Source: Spirochaeta_B sp964398645 (lineage in GTDB: Bacteria; Spirochaetota; Spirochaetia; DSM-27196; DSM-8902). From it: 8,663 nt of DNA. Below, in pieces: positions 1 through 6,280 of this stretch. The stretch covers positions 1 through 8,663 of the forward strand of contig CAYNNU010000096.1 of NCBI GenBank assembly GCA_964398645.1, read 5' to 3'. The notes below the pieces were generated by a model that saw nothing but the letters and a program-made list of their open reading frames with translations, made no database searches and was not told the DNA's origin. A program made the position numbers and the translations under genes. The number at the start of each line of letters is the position of its first letter. Position 1 is the stretch's first letter.

Positions 1-112
1 CATCATTTGGGGATAGGGCCAAAACGGCAGAAAAGAGCATTGGGGCCTGTATGGCTATAAGGAGAGCAACAAAAATACGCATTAGCCTTTTTCGCACGAT
101 CCTGCTGTTCAT
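1..112 (-). CDS. Partial gene for an exported protein of unknown function (N-terminus only)
   Basis: Only the first 37 codons are inside the window; the rest runs off the left edge. The frame opens with ATG at 112. AGGA lies five bases upstream, a reasonable ribosome site. The N-terminus begins MNSRIVRKRLMR, a basic n-region, followed by a hydrophobic stretch (about residues 12-31, ending FSAVLA). This looks like a signal peptide or N-terminal membrane anchor. A second Met at residue 11 could also start translation. The gene lies 47 bases downstream of another minus-strand gene that also encodes a signal peptide, so the two probably form one transcript. No function can be assigned from 37 residues. 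The call as a real gene rests on the ribosome site, the signal-like N-terminus and the position behind a co-directional gene. Confidence 0.6.
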   Translation of the reverse strand, partial: MNSRIVRKRLMRIFVALLIAIQAPMLFSAVLALSPND

Positions 113-159
113 ATATGTCCTATCGGAATAAGCGGGCAGGCGAATTAGGGCAAATATGA

Positions 160-756
160 TTAGCGGGGAAGCGGTAGCAACGCAGGGAACATCTCGCCGC
201 CCAGGCCGCGCTGGCGTTGCAGGTACGCATAGGATTCAAGAAACAGAGTGACGAAATTGCAGCAGCTGCTGGCTTCGTCGGCTATTGTTGCAGAATCGGC
301 GGGCGCGGCCGGCAGCGGAAAGCTGAAAACAAACTGCGGATAGCCGCTTGCAACCACTACCCGCCGGCCAAAGCGAACCGCCCAGCGGCAACGAACAGCC
401 GGGCAGGAAAACGCCTCCCAAAAAGCATCATCAGCCAGCGACTGACGCACCGCCGATCCTTCATCATCACTAAAATATACAAAAATTTTTTGGCTGCTGA
501 TGCTGTTATCCAGGCTAGGCTCAGCCTCCAACGCAAGCTCACCACCAGTCGCCTCGGCCCCACCAGCTGCTCCCCCGACATCCTCAGTCTCATACAGACC
601 GGCTCGCCAGCGAGTCAAATCCTGCCGTGAGTACGGCAAGCCGACACCGCCAAACAACCGGCGCACGAGGGTGTATTCCCAATCGGCAGCGGAAACCGGC
701 AATAAAACCGAAAGCAACACACAAAGCATCATCATTTTGGATAATCGGCGCAGCAA
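160..756 (-). CDS. Small exported protein of unknown function, TTG start
   Basis: I do not recognise this 198-residue protein. The frame stays open back to an ATG at 828, but I place the start at the TTG at 756. AAGGAG (769-764) sits exactly seven bases before it, whereas the ATGs at 828 and 735 have no ribosome site. From this TTG the protein begins with a classic signal peptide: RR near the N-terminus, a hydrophobic core (MMMLCVLLSVLLPV) and SAA at residues 22-24 as the probable cleavage site. The mature part has a low-complexity Gly/Ala/Glu stretch (about residues 57-79). A more ordered section follows with several aromatics and four Cys, two of them adjacent near the C-terminus. It has no membrane helix after the signal peptide, so it is probably periplasmic or secreted. 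It is likely co-transcribed with the exported gene starting at 112. Confidence 0.65.
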   Translation of the reverse strand: MLRRLSKMMMLCVLLSVLLPVSAADWEYTLVRRLFGGVGLPYSRQDLTRWRAGLYETEDVGGAAGGAEATGGELALEAEPSLDNSISSQKIFVYFSDDEGSAVRQSLADDAFWEAFSCPAVRCRWAVRFGRRVVVASGYPQFVFSFPLPAAPADSATIADEASSCCNFVTLFLESYAYLQRQRGLGGEMFPALLPLPR

Positions 757-864
757 GCTTTCTCTCCTTGGGTCAGTATATATCCATCCGGCAAACAAAT
801 CCACGGCGCTTATTTGCTCGCTGTTCATCTATTATGCCCACGGGATTCATGCTACCATTGTGAC
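757..864. promoter_or_regulatory. Divergent promoter region between an exported-protein gene and the TRIC-family gene
   Basis: This 108-bp gap separates two divergent genes. On the minus strand TATACT (781-776) makes a good -10 box for the exported-protein gene, placed just before its ribosome site. A weak TGGATT lies 17 bases further upstream as a possible -35. On the plus strand TATTAT (830-835) is a possible -10 for the TRIC gene, with no convincing -35. The TRIC start also lacks an obvious Shine-Dalgarno. All calls are by eye. Confidence 0.4.
764..769 (-). promoter_or_regulatory. Shine-Dalgarno AAGGAG that fixes a TTG start
   Basis: On the minus strand AAGGAG is followed by seven bases and then TTG (756-754). 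This is an optimal distance, while the in-frame ATG choices (828 and 735) lack a purine-rich leader. It is the main reason for choosing the TTG start of the 198-residue exported protein. Confidence 0.7.
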
Positions 865-1470
865 ATGGAATACCTGCTGGTTCTTGATTTTCTCGGAACC
901 TTTATTTTTGCCCTGACTGGGGCAGTCAAAGCCGTTCGGCACCAACTCGATCTTTTGGGAGTGTTAGTACTTGCCATTTTTACCGGAGTTGGCGGAGGCA
1001 TAGCCCGCGACGTAGTGCTGGGCCTTACCCCGCCGGCGGCTTTTCACAACGAATTATACCTTGTCCTCTGCATTGTCGCCGGCCTGCTGGTATTTTTTTC
1101 CGCCCCCAGAATTGCCCGCTCCTGGCCGCTCATTCGCATCGGCGATGCCTTGGGCCTAGGCGTCTTTGCCATGATCGGCGCCTGGAAAGGGCTGGAGGCC
1201 GGACTTGGCCCCATCGGGGTTGTGCTCATCGGCACACTCACCCCTGTTGGCGGCGGGGTTATTCGCGACCTTTTGGTTTCTGAGGTGCCGGTGGTAATTC
1301 GCACCGACTTTTATGCCACCGCAGCAGCCCTTGGCTCCCTGGTGCTATGGTTACTGATTCAGCTCGGGCTTGATCTTTCACTGGCCGCGGCCATCGGACT
1401 GGCAACAGCCACTGGCGCCCGGCTGCTGGCCATGTTTTTACACATCAATCTGCCGCAGGCAAAATCGTAA
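865..1470 (+). CDS. TRIC-type / UPF0126 (YicG-like) membrane protein
   Basis: This 201-residue, very hydrophobic protein fits the UPF0126 family, named Gly_transporter in Pfam. The family includes E. coli YicG/YadS and bacterial homologues of trimeric intracellular cation (TRIC) channels. Its hallmark is visible as an internal duplication about 86 residues apart. Repeat 1 has GTFIFALTGAVKA followed by GVGGGIARD (G43-G45, R48, D49). Repeat 2 has GLGVFAMIGAWKG followed by PVGGGVIRD (G129-G131, R134, D135). About seven membrane helices are expected, giving an inner-membrane channel or transporter; the substrate (K+ or glycine in studied relatives) cannot be read from sequence. I start at ATG 865 because family members begin right before the first repeat; an upstream ATG at 814 would add 17 unrelated polar, Cys-rich residues. 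The ribosome site is weak. The stop is one base from the next promoter, with no terminator between. Confidence 0.9.
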   Translation: MEYLLVLDFLGTFIFALTGAVKAVRHQLDLLGVLVLAIFTGVGGGIARDVVLGLTPPAAFHNELYLVLCIVAGLLVFFSAPRIARSWPLIRIGDALGLGVFAMIGAWKGLEAGLGPIGVVLIGTLTPVGGGVIRDLLVSEVPVVIRTDFYATAAALGSLVLWLLIQLGLDLSLAAAIGLATATGARLLAMFLHINLPQAKS

Positions 1471-1471
1471 A

Positions 1472-1500
1472 TTGACAAATAAGCACCGCCACACTATACT
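1472..1500 (+). promoter_or_regulatory. Strong sigma70-type promoter of umuDC
   Basis: TTGACA (1472-1477), a perfect -35, is followed by a 17-base spacer and TATACT (1495-1500), one mismatch from the -10 consensus. It begins one base after the TRIC stop codon. The expected transcription start, about seven bases past the -10, falls at or next to the umuD ATG at 1507. The transcript would therefore have essentially no 5' leader if that ATG is used. A promoter this close to consensus normally needs a repressor to be off, which fits the inverted repeat lying over its -10. Confidence 0.75.
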
Positions 1501-1515
1501 AAACAAATGTATAGT
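1493..1515. promoter_or_regulatory. Candidate operator: inverted repeat ACTATAC-N9-GTATAGT over the umuD -10 and start
   Basis: Two 7-bp arms, ACTATAC (1493-1499) and GTATAGT (1509-1515), are perfect reverse complements with a 9-base spacer. The left arm overlaps the -10 box and the right arm lies in the first umuD codons. This is where an SOS repressor would block RNA polymerase. The sequence does not match the E. coli (CTGT-N8-ACAG) or Bacillus (GAAC-N4-GTTC) LexA boxes, but LexA sites differ widely between phyla. The binding protein is unknown and no lexA gene is in the window. The arms are AT-rich and one contains the -10 motif, so part of the symmetry could be chance. Confidence 0.45.
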
Positions 1516-1968
1516 AATATGGCGCACTTTCGCCTTTCTCCCCCGCGCCCAGTCAAAGCCGAACTCACATCCTCCCGGAAAATCCCATACTTCATTGAGC
1601 AGGTAAAATGCGGCTTCCCCAGCCCAGCCGAGGACTACGCCGAGCAGGAAATCAACTTCAATGAGTATCTCATAAAACATCAGGCGGCCAGCTTCACCAT
1701 AAAGGTTCAAGGCGACTCTATGGACAAAGCAGGAATCAAATCCGGCGATCTTTTGATTGTGGACCGATCGATCACAGCAAAAACCGGCATGATAATAGTC
1801 GCAATTTTGTTTGGCGAGTTTACCGTAAAAACATTTATTCAGAAGGGCGAGGAAATTTGGCTGTACCCCGAAAACGAATCCTACGAGCCCATCAAAATAC
1901 ACAAAGAGATGGATTTTCAGGTATGGGGCGTGGTAACCCATGTTATTCACCACTGCAAGATATCATGA
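1507..1968 (+). CDS. umuD: UmuD-like self-cleaving S24 protease, DNA polymerase V accessory subunit
   Basis: This 153-residue protein belongs to the S24 LexA/UmuD group. In E. coli, RecA filaments on damaged DNA trigger UmuD self-cleavage, and the cut dimer joins UmuC to form translesion polymerase V. All key residues are present: cleavage site C35-G36, nucleophile S71 in QGDSM, and general base K108 in FTVKTF. The distances (36 residues from Cys to Ser, 37 from Ser to Lys) equal those of E. coli UmuD (C24, S60, K97). There is no N-terminal DNA-binding helix-turn-helix, so it is UmuD rather than LexA. The first ATG (1507) lies at the predicted transcription start without a ribosome site; ATG 1519 (Met5) is an alternative and also has none. 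The last bases overlap the umuC start as ATGA, indicating translational coupling. Confidence 0.93.
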   Translation: MYSNMAHFRLSPPRPVKAELTSSRKIPYFIEQVKCGFPSPAEDYAEQEINFNEYLIKHQAASFTIKVQGDSMDKAGIKSGDLLIVDRSITAKTGMIIVAILFGEFTVKTFIQKGEEIWLYPENESYEPIKIHKEMDFQVWGVVTHVIHHCKIS

Positions 1969-3218
1969 TGATCGCCCTGGTTGACTGCAATTCATTCTAC
2001 GCCAGCTGTGAAAAAATATTCCGCCCCGACCTCAGAAACAAAGCAGTGGTCGTACTTTCCAACAATGACGGCTGCATCGTGGCCCTATCCCCGGAGGCAA
2101 AAAAACTGGGCATCAGCCGAGGGGCGCCCTACTTCACCGTAAAAAATCAACTCGAACAAGCCGGAGTTGCCGCGTTTTCCTCGAACTACACCCTCTATGA
2201 CAACATCTCAAAAAGAGTAATGAGCATCGTCAAACTCTACAGCCCCGACGTGGAAGTCTACTCCATCGACGAAGCATTCCTTCAGCTCAGCGGCAGCCGG
2301 GAAAAACTGCTGCGTATAGCAACAGAAATACGCTTGCACATTTTACAATGGGTGGGGGTTCCGGTGAGCATCGGAATAGGCCCAACCAAAACCCTGGCCA
2401 AAGTTGCCAACCGCGTAGCAAAGTCATCGGCACAAGGGGTGTGCTGCCCCCGGCACGATCAGTGGCCGGACATCCTTGCACAAACAGCGCTGACAGACGT
2501 ATGGGGAATTGGGCGCCAATATGCAAAACGGCTCGAGCAGCAAAGCATAAAAACCGCCGCCGACTTTGTCAGCCTCGACGACGCTTATGTAAAAAAATCT
2601 CTCACCATCAATGGCCTGCGTACCCTCTGGGAACTGCGAGGCCGGCAGGCGGTTTTCTGGGAGGACGGCGGACCGCCGCCCAAGCAGGGAATCATGTGTA
2701 GCAGGGGCTTTGGAAAGCTGGTGGAATCGCTGGATGAGCTGCTGGAAGCCGGCGCCGAATACGCCCACACCGCCGTGGAAAAGCTGCGCAAGCAAAACAG
2801 CAGCTGCCGTATTATCCAAACCTATATCACAACCAACCGCTTCCGCGAGCAGGACCCGCAATACAGCAACTTCTGCCGCCGAGTCCTGAACCACCCCACC
2901 GCCTACACCCCCGACATTGTACGCGAAGTACAAAACCAAATCCGCCACCTCTATAAAGCAGGATTCAAATACAAAAAGGTAGCAGTATACCTCACCGCCA
3001 TTGAAGCAGCTGGCAAAGAGCAAACAGAATTATTCTACCAGCCAGACCCGCGTAAAAACCAAATCATGAAGGCGGTTGAGCGCATTAACAGCCGCAACGG
3101 CTACCGGGCGATCTATTGCTCGCCCAAGCAGGCCGGGCATGGCTGGAGTATGCGGCGCGAACTGCTCAGCCCGCGCTACACCACCGAGATTCTGGAAGTA
3201 CCAATTATTCAGATTTAA
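1965..3218 (+). CDS. umuC: UmuC-like Y-family DNA polymerase, catalytic subunit of polymerase V
   Basis: This 417-residue protein, close to the 422 of E. coli UmuC, is an error-prone polymerase that copies past DNA lesions. The catalytic acids are intact: D7 in VDCNSFYASCE and D102-E103 in YSIDEAF. Y12 corresponds to the steric-gate tyrosine (E. coli Y11). A helix-hairpin-helix-like segment (about residues 172-200, with VWGIGRQYAKRL) follows the palm and thumb, and then the little-finger domain. QTELF at 353-357 resembles the beta-clamp-binding motif, which in E. coli UmuC is QLNLF at 357-361. ATG 1965 overlaps the umuD TGA by four bases, so translation is coupled. Upstream in-frame sequence encodes nothing UmuC-like, and ATG 1968 is an alternative. 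It is co-transcribed with umuD from the promoter at 1472. Its stop shares TTAA with the stop of the convergent cyclase gene. Confidence 0.95.
   Translation: MMIALVDCNSFYASCEKIFRPDLRNKAVVVLSNNDGCIVALSPEAKKLGISRGAPYFTVKNQLEQAGVAAFSSNYTLYDNISKRVMSIVKLYSPDVEVYSIDEAFLQLSGSREKLLRIATEIRLHILQWVGVPVSIGIGPTKTLAKVANRVAKSSAQGVCCPRHDQWPDILAQTALTDVWGIGRQYAKRLEQQSIKTAADFVSLDDAYVKKSLTINGLRTLWELRGRQAVFWEDGGPPPKQGIMCSRGFGKLVESLDELLEAGAEYAHTAVEKLRKQNSSCRIIQTYITTNRFREQDPQYSNFCRRVLNHPTAYTPDIVREVQNQIRHLYKAGFKYKKVAVYLTAIEAAGKEQTELFYQPDPRKNQIMKAVERINSRNGYRAIYCSPKQAGHGWSMRRELLSPRYTTEILEVPIIQI
3215..3218. other. Tail-to-tail overlap of umuC and cyclase stop codons
   Basis: The bases TTAA contain TAA of umuC on the plus strand (3216-3218) and TAA of the cyclase on the minus strand (3217-3215). 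The genes therefore overlap by four bases with no intergenic space. I see no GC-rich hairpin with a T-run on either side, so no intrinsic bidirectional terminator is visible. Confidence 0.85.
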
Positions 3219-5260
3219 GACTCAAGCTGATCGCGGCAACAGGAAAGATAGTAGGCAGCGGCATTATCTTCGGGATCAGCAGCAACAATTTTTTCCAACA
3301 CATCGATAGCCTTGCTACATTTTTTCTTTTGAATGAGAGCAAGCGCCTTCTCAAAATCATTCAAAGACTTCTTCTTTTTATTATCCTTCTCAGGATCCGA
3401 ACCATCAAAGATCTCAACGATTTCCAGCGGAGCAGCCTTCCCCTTTACAACAGCTGAACCAAGTTGCCGGAAGGCAATGCCCTGAACATCTTCCATAACA
3501 TCATACAAATCCTTACTGATGATGATGGATGCACCATAGGTTTTTGTCAGCTGCTCCAGACGAGCGGCGATATTAACCGCATCAGCGATAACGGTCGTCT
3601 CCATTCTGTTAGTCTCGCCAATCGTTCCCAGCATAAGCGGACCGGTATGAATACCAATACCCAGCGAAATACCCCGATACCCAGCCCTGTCGCGCCCTTG
3701 GTTATAGTTGTTCACTACGTTCTGAAGCTCAATAGCCGCGCGCACAGCCTGATCGGGCGGAAAGGGAAACAAGGCCATAATGGCATCGCCGATAAACTTG
3801 TCGACAAAGCCACCCTTTTGCCGGATTACCGGAACCAAACGGGACAAAAACGAATTGAGAAAGCTGAAGTTTTCTTCCGGCGTCATCGCTTCAGACAGGG
3901 TGGTAAAAGAACGAATATCAGCAAAAAGAACGGTCATGTTCTCCAGAACCTGGTCTCCAAGCTGGACATCAAGAATACTCTTTTTCTTCAGATACTCTAG
4001 AAACTGGAAGGGAACGAAACGGGACATGGAAGCATTTATTTGAGTTAGCTGCTGGGACAAATCGGTTACTTCGTTAAAGGATTCCGCATAACGCTTCAAA
4101 AGCAATTGCGATTGAATGATGATAAATACGATAAAGCCCAAGGGCACCAAATAGCCGGTCTGAATAAGTTGATAGGAATACAGAATATCATTGACCGCCA
4201 TAAGAGCCAAAAGGAAAAAAGCCGCCATAATCGGCAGGCTATGTTTTCGCCTAGCAGCGACGGCCCGGCCTAAGACAAAAAGCACATAGCTAATCACTGT
4301 TAAGAGCAATATCTCACCAGGCAAAATTGCATGGCTGGTAATCCGCACCGGAAAAACTGTAAAAAACGCCGCCAGCGGAATATAGGCATAGATAAAAAAG
4401 CGATTTATCTTTTGTATTGATTCCCGTGGAAACAAAGACGTAATAAACAACATGAATAGGGGTGCCAGCAAAAAGAACGGACTATATTCCATCCAGCGAG
4501 CAACACCCCAGGGAAAATTCGGCATGAGCTGTGTCAGTAACTGCTCACCAGTGCTGATGTTTCGAAACAATATAAACAAACAGGAAAGCCCAAAATATAA
4601 TTCTGCAATCTCAACCCTGCGATACACATACACGCCTATATGAAACAAACTGATGGTAAACAAGACCGCAGCAATGAACATAGCAAGCAGAAAGCGTCGG
4701 CGCTGACTCTCTGCAATCGTTTGCGCCGGCCCCAAGGTAATGCTGCGCCAGATTCCATCATAACAATGATCAAAATTACTTATATGACAAACAATATCCG
4801 CCCGCCCATTTTGAGACTGAAACACGACAATACCAGGCCGAAACTGTGGAACTGTGTTGCTCCTGTCCGTGCCGGCTACTCCGTTATGAAAAACCTCTTC
4901 ACCGTTAATAAACACCCTGTGCGCAGTAAGTATCTCGGGAAAATCCAAGGCATAGGTCCGCGTATCTTCCAGCCCATGTACTACAAAACGGATAGTCGCA
5001 AAACCATGAGAAGGATAGTCCGCATTCCAGCCCCCGGGAATATGAAAAAATTCCGGAGTCGGCAGGTTTGATGTAAAGTCTTGCGGCTGGATATGCGCCT
5101 GCCAGTAAAATTCCCAGTCGCCGTCCAGGGCCTGTTTCCAGTCCTCAAGCCCGACTTGCGAGGAAACATCAATACTAGCCCGTTCCATCCCCTGCGCCCA
5201 AAGTGCCGGATGCACACACACAGAAAACAGTATCAGCAAAGCAAGCGGTATTTTTTTCAC
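3215..5260 (-). CDS. 7TMR-DISM receptor fused to a class IIIb adenylate cyclase
   Basis: This 681-residue membrane receptor probably makes cAMP in the cytoplasm in response to an external ligand. A signal peptide (about 1-22) is followed by an extracytoplasmic domain (about 25-185, with DGDWEFYW and FHIPGGWN) resembling the jelly-roll 7TMR-DISM sensor domains. Seven hydrophobic helices follow (about 187-388), then a linker and a cyclase domain (about 435-620). Metal-binding D448 (LFADIR) and D492 (FIGDAI) are present, as are the adenine-selecting pair K488 and T556, N563, and transition-state R567 (VNIAAR). Lys/Thr is typical of class IIIb adenylate cyclases and argues against guanylate cyclase. 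The usual VIGD motif reads VIAD. A KKKK linker and a short TPR-like helical tail (about 632-681) end the protein. The start is GTG, with AGGA seven bases upstream. The ligand is unknown. It diverges from the ankyrin gene. Confidence 0.92.
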   Translation of the reverse strand: MKKIPLALLILFSVCVHPALWAQGMERASIDVSSQVGLEDWKQALDGDWEFYWQAHIQPQDFTSNLPTPEFFHIPGGWNADYPSHGFATIRFVVHGLEDTRTYALDFPEILTAHRVFINGEEVFHNGVAGTDRSNTVPQFRPGIVVFQSQNGRADIVCHISNFDHCYDGIWRSITLGPAQTIAESQRRRFLLAMFIAAVLFTISLFHIGVYVYRRVEIAELYFGLSCLFILFRNISTGEQLLTQLMPNFPWGVARWMEYSPFFLLAPLFMLFITSLFPRESIQKINRFFIYAYIPLAAFFTVFPVRITSHAILPGEILLLTVISYVLFVLGRAVAARRKHSLPIMAAFFLLALMAVNDILYSYQLIQTGYLVPLGFIVFIIIQSQLLLKRYAESFNEVTDLSQQLTQINASMSRFVPFQFLEYLKKKSILDVQLGDQVLENMTVLFADIRSFTTLSEAMTPEENFSFLNSFLSRLVPVIRQKGGFVDKFIGDAIMALFPFPPDQAVRAAIELQNVVNNYNQGRDRAGYRGISLGIGIHTGPLMLGTIGETNRMETTVIADAVNIAARLEQLTKTYGASIIISKDLYDVMEDVQGIAFRQLGSAVVKGKAAPLEIVEIFDGSDPEKDNKKKKSLNDFEKALALIQKKKCSKAIDVLEKIVAADPEDNAAAYYLSCCRDQLES

Positions 5261-5364
5261 ACGACAATCCTAATTCAAAAATATGCCTGTGTACAGCTTG
5301 ATTCTTCGGACATATACTAGGACCTATACTATGAGATAAGTAACAAATACGAAGCGAGGTATCC
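5261..5364. promoter_or_regulatory. Divergent control region between the cyclase and ankyrin genes, with paired TATACTA
   Basis: This 104-bp gap carries control signals for both directions. For the ankyrin gene, TGTACA (5290-5295), a 17-base spacer and TATACT (5313-5318) form a plausible promoter. A second TATACT (5325-5330) lies 12 bases on and gives a direct repeat TATACTA-N5-TATACTA. GAGG (5355-5358) is the ribosome site five bases before ATG 5365. For the cyclase, AGGA seven bases before GTG 5260 is the ribosome site. I find no convincing minus-strand -35/-10 pair. Confidence 0.45.
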
Positions 5365-6258
5365 ATGTTCAATCAAAAAAAATCAATCCACAAGCTACTA
5401 CAAATTCTTTTCTTGATGTGTGTAAGCTCCCTGTCGGCTTTCGCAGACTTTTCAGGCTGGCCAACCATCGAAAAAGACCGCTGGGCAACTCTCAGCTTAA
5501 GTGAAGTACGTTCAATTCTCGATTCAGGAGCCAATGTAAATGCTCGCGATACAGATGGCATCAGCCCTATCATGGGAGCCGCGGCCTTCAACGAAAACCC
5601 GGCGATTGTATCTTTACTAATAGAAAGGGGCGCAGATGTAAATGCTCACAGCAGTGCAGGAATTACAGCACTTTTAGTGGCCGCTGGAAATAATCCCAAT
5701 CCCCAAATTTGTTCCTTGCTCTTAGAAAACGGGGCGGAGGTAAATGCAAGCACGGCAGAAAAAATCACCCCGCTCATGATGGCAGCAGCCTACCGGCAGG
5801 AAACTGCAATTCTTTCGCTTCTGCTGGAACATGGGGCGGAAGTTGACTACCGCAACAAGGAAGGCGAAACGGCCTTAATTGCTGCCGCAAGATCAAATCC
5901 AAACCCGGAAATCATTGCCATGCTTTTGGATCACGGCGCAGATATTGACGCCCGGGCAAACAGAAGCCACAGCCCGCTTTTGGTTGCGGCAGTTATGAAT
6001 AATAGCGCCGAAATTGTTTCCCTGCTATTAGAACGGGGGGCGGATGTTAACTCCAGACACACCGATGGAAAGACCCTTTTGATGATTACTGCTGAAATAA
6101 CGCAAAATCCGCAGATTGTTTCGCTGCTTTTAAACCATGGTGCCGATCCAAACATTACCCATTTTAATGGGCAAACCGCTTGGGACTTTGCCCAGCGCAA
6201 TCAAAATCTCCGAAACACTGATGCCTACTGGCAACTGAATAACGCGAGGTTTGAATAA
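5365..6258 (+). CDS. Secreted ankyrin-repeat protein
   Basis: This 297-residue protein has a signal peptide (KK and K near the start, hydrophobic core about 11-24, cleavage after AFA at residues 25-27), so it is probably periplasmic or surface-exposed. The rest is almost entirely ankyrin repeats: a degenerate first unit (about 46-64), six full units (about 65-268) and a C-terminal cap ending in NARFE. Full repeats are 34 residues long instead of the usual 33. The extra residue sits in the loop between the two helices (ENPA, NPNPQ, NPNPE). Repeat landmarks are SLLLERGADVN-type helices followed by a hairpin. Ankyrin domains bind proteins, so a scaffold or binding role is likely, but no partner can be named. 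There is no catalytic domain. GAGG five bases before the ATG fixes the start. It is transcribed divergently from the receptor cyclase and converges with the phospholipase-like gene, 22 bases away. Confidence 0.92.
   Translation: MFNQKKSIHKLLQILFLMCVSSLSAFADFSGWPTIEKDRWATLSLSEVRSILDSGANVNARDTDGISPIMGAAAFNENPAIVSLLIERGADVNAHSSAGITALLVAAGNNPNPQICSLLLENGAEVNASTAEKITPLMMAAAYRQETAILSLLLEHGAEVDYRNKEGETALIAAARSNPNPEIIAMLLDHGADIDARANRSHSPLLVAAVMNNSAEIVSLLLERGADVNSRHTDGKTLLMITAEITQNPQIVSLLLNHGADPNITHFNGQTAWDFAQRNQNLRNTDAYWQLNNARFE
5557..6168 (+). repeat. Six in-frame 34-residue ankyrin units (102-bp period)
   Basis: Six consecutive units (about residues 65-268) have the same length and layout: a short turn, a TPL/SPI/TAL-type entry, AA, a second helix of the SLLLERGA type and an ADVN hairpin tip. 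The bases have diverged between units, so this is an old protein-level repeat and not a recent DNA tandem duplication. Confidence 0.85.
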
Positions 6259-6280
6259 GCTTAAAAGGTGTACAAGGGCT

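Noticed and set aside
217..630. 137-codon plus-strand frame opposite the 198-residue exported protein
   Set aside because: Its composition is unlike a folded protein, and the opposite strand has an ideal ribosome site and signal peptide, so the minus strand is the coding one.
757..828. ATG at 828 as the start of the minus-strand exported protein
   Set aside because: It would bury the signal peptide behind 24 extra residues, has no ribosome site, and covers the likely -10 box TATACT.
814..864. Upstream ATG (814) that would add 17 residues to the TRIC-family protein
   Set aside because: The added residues are polar and Cys-rich and do not fit the family, which begins just before the first hydrophobic repeat. 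The region more likely holds the promoter.
1438..1953. 171-codon open frame on the minus strand opposite umuD
   Set aside because: It lies antisense to a gene with all UmuD catalytic residues, shows no domain or ribosome site, and is best explained as a mirror of umuD codon use.
1507..1968. UmuD-like protein as a LexA repressor
   Set aside because: The 34 residues before the cleavage site are too short for a winged helix-turn-helix, and the gene is fused into an operon with umuC.
2424..3023. 199-codon open frame on the minus strand opposite umuC
   Set aside because: Antisense to a clearly conserved polymerase; the translation is Val/Gly-rich with no recognisable motif.
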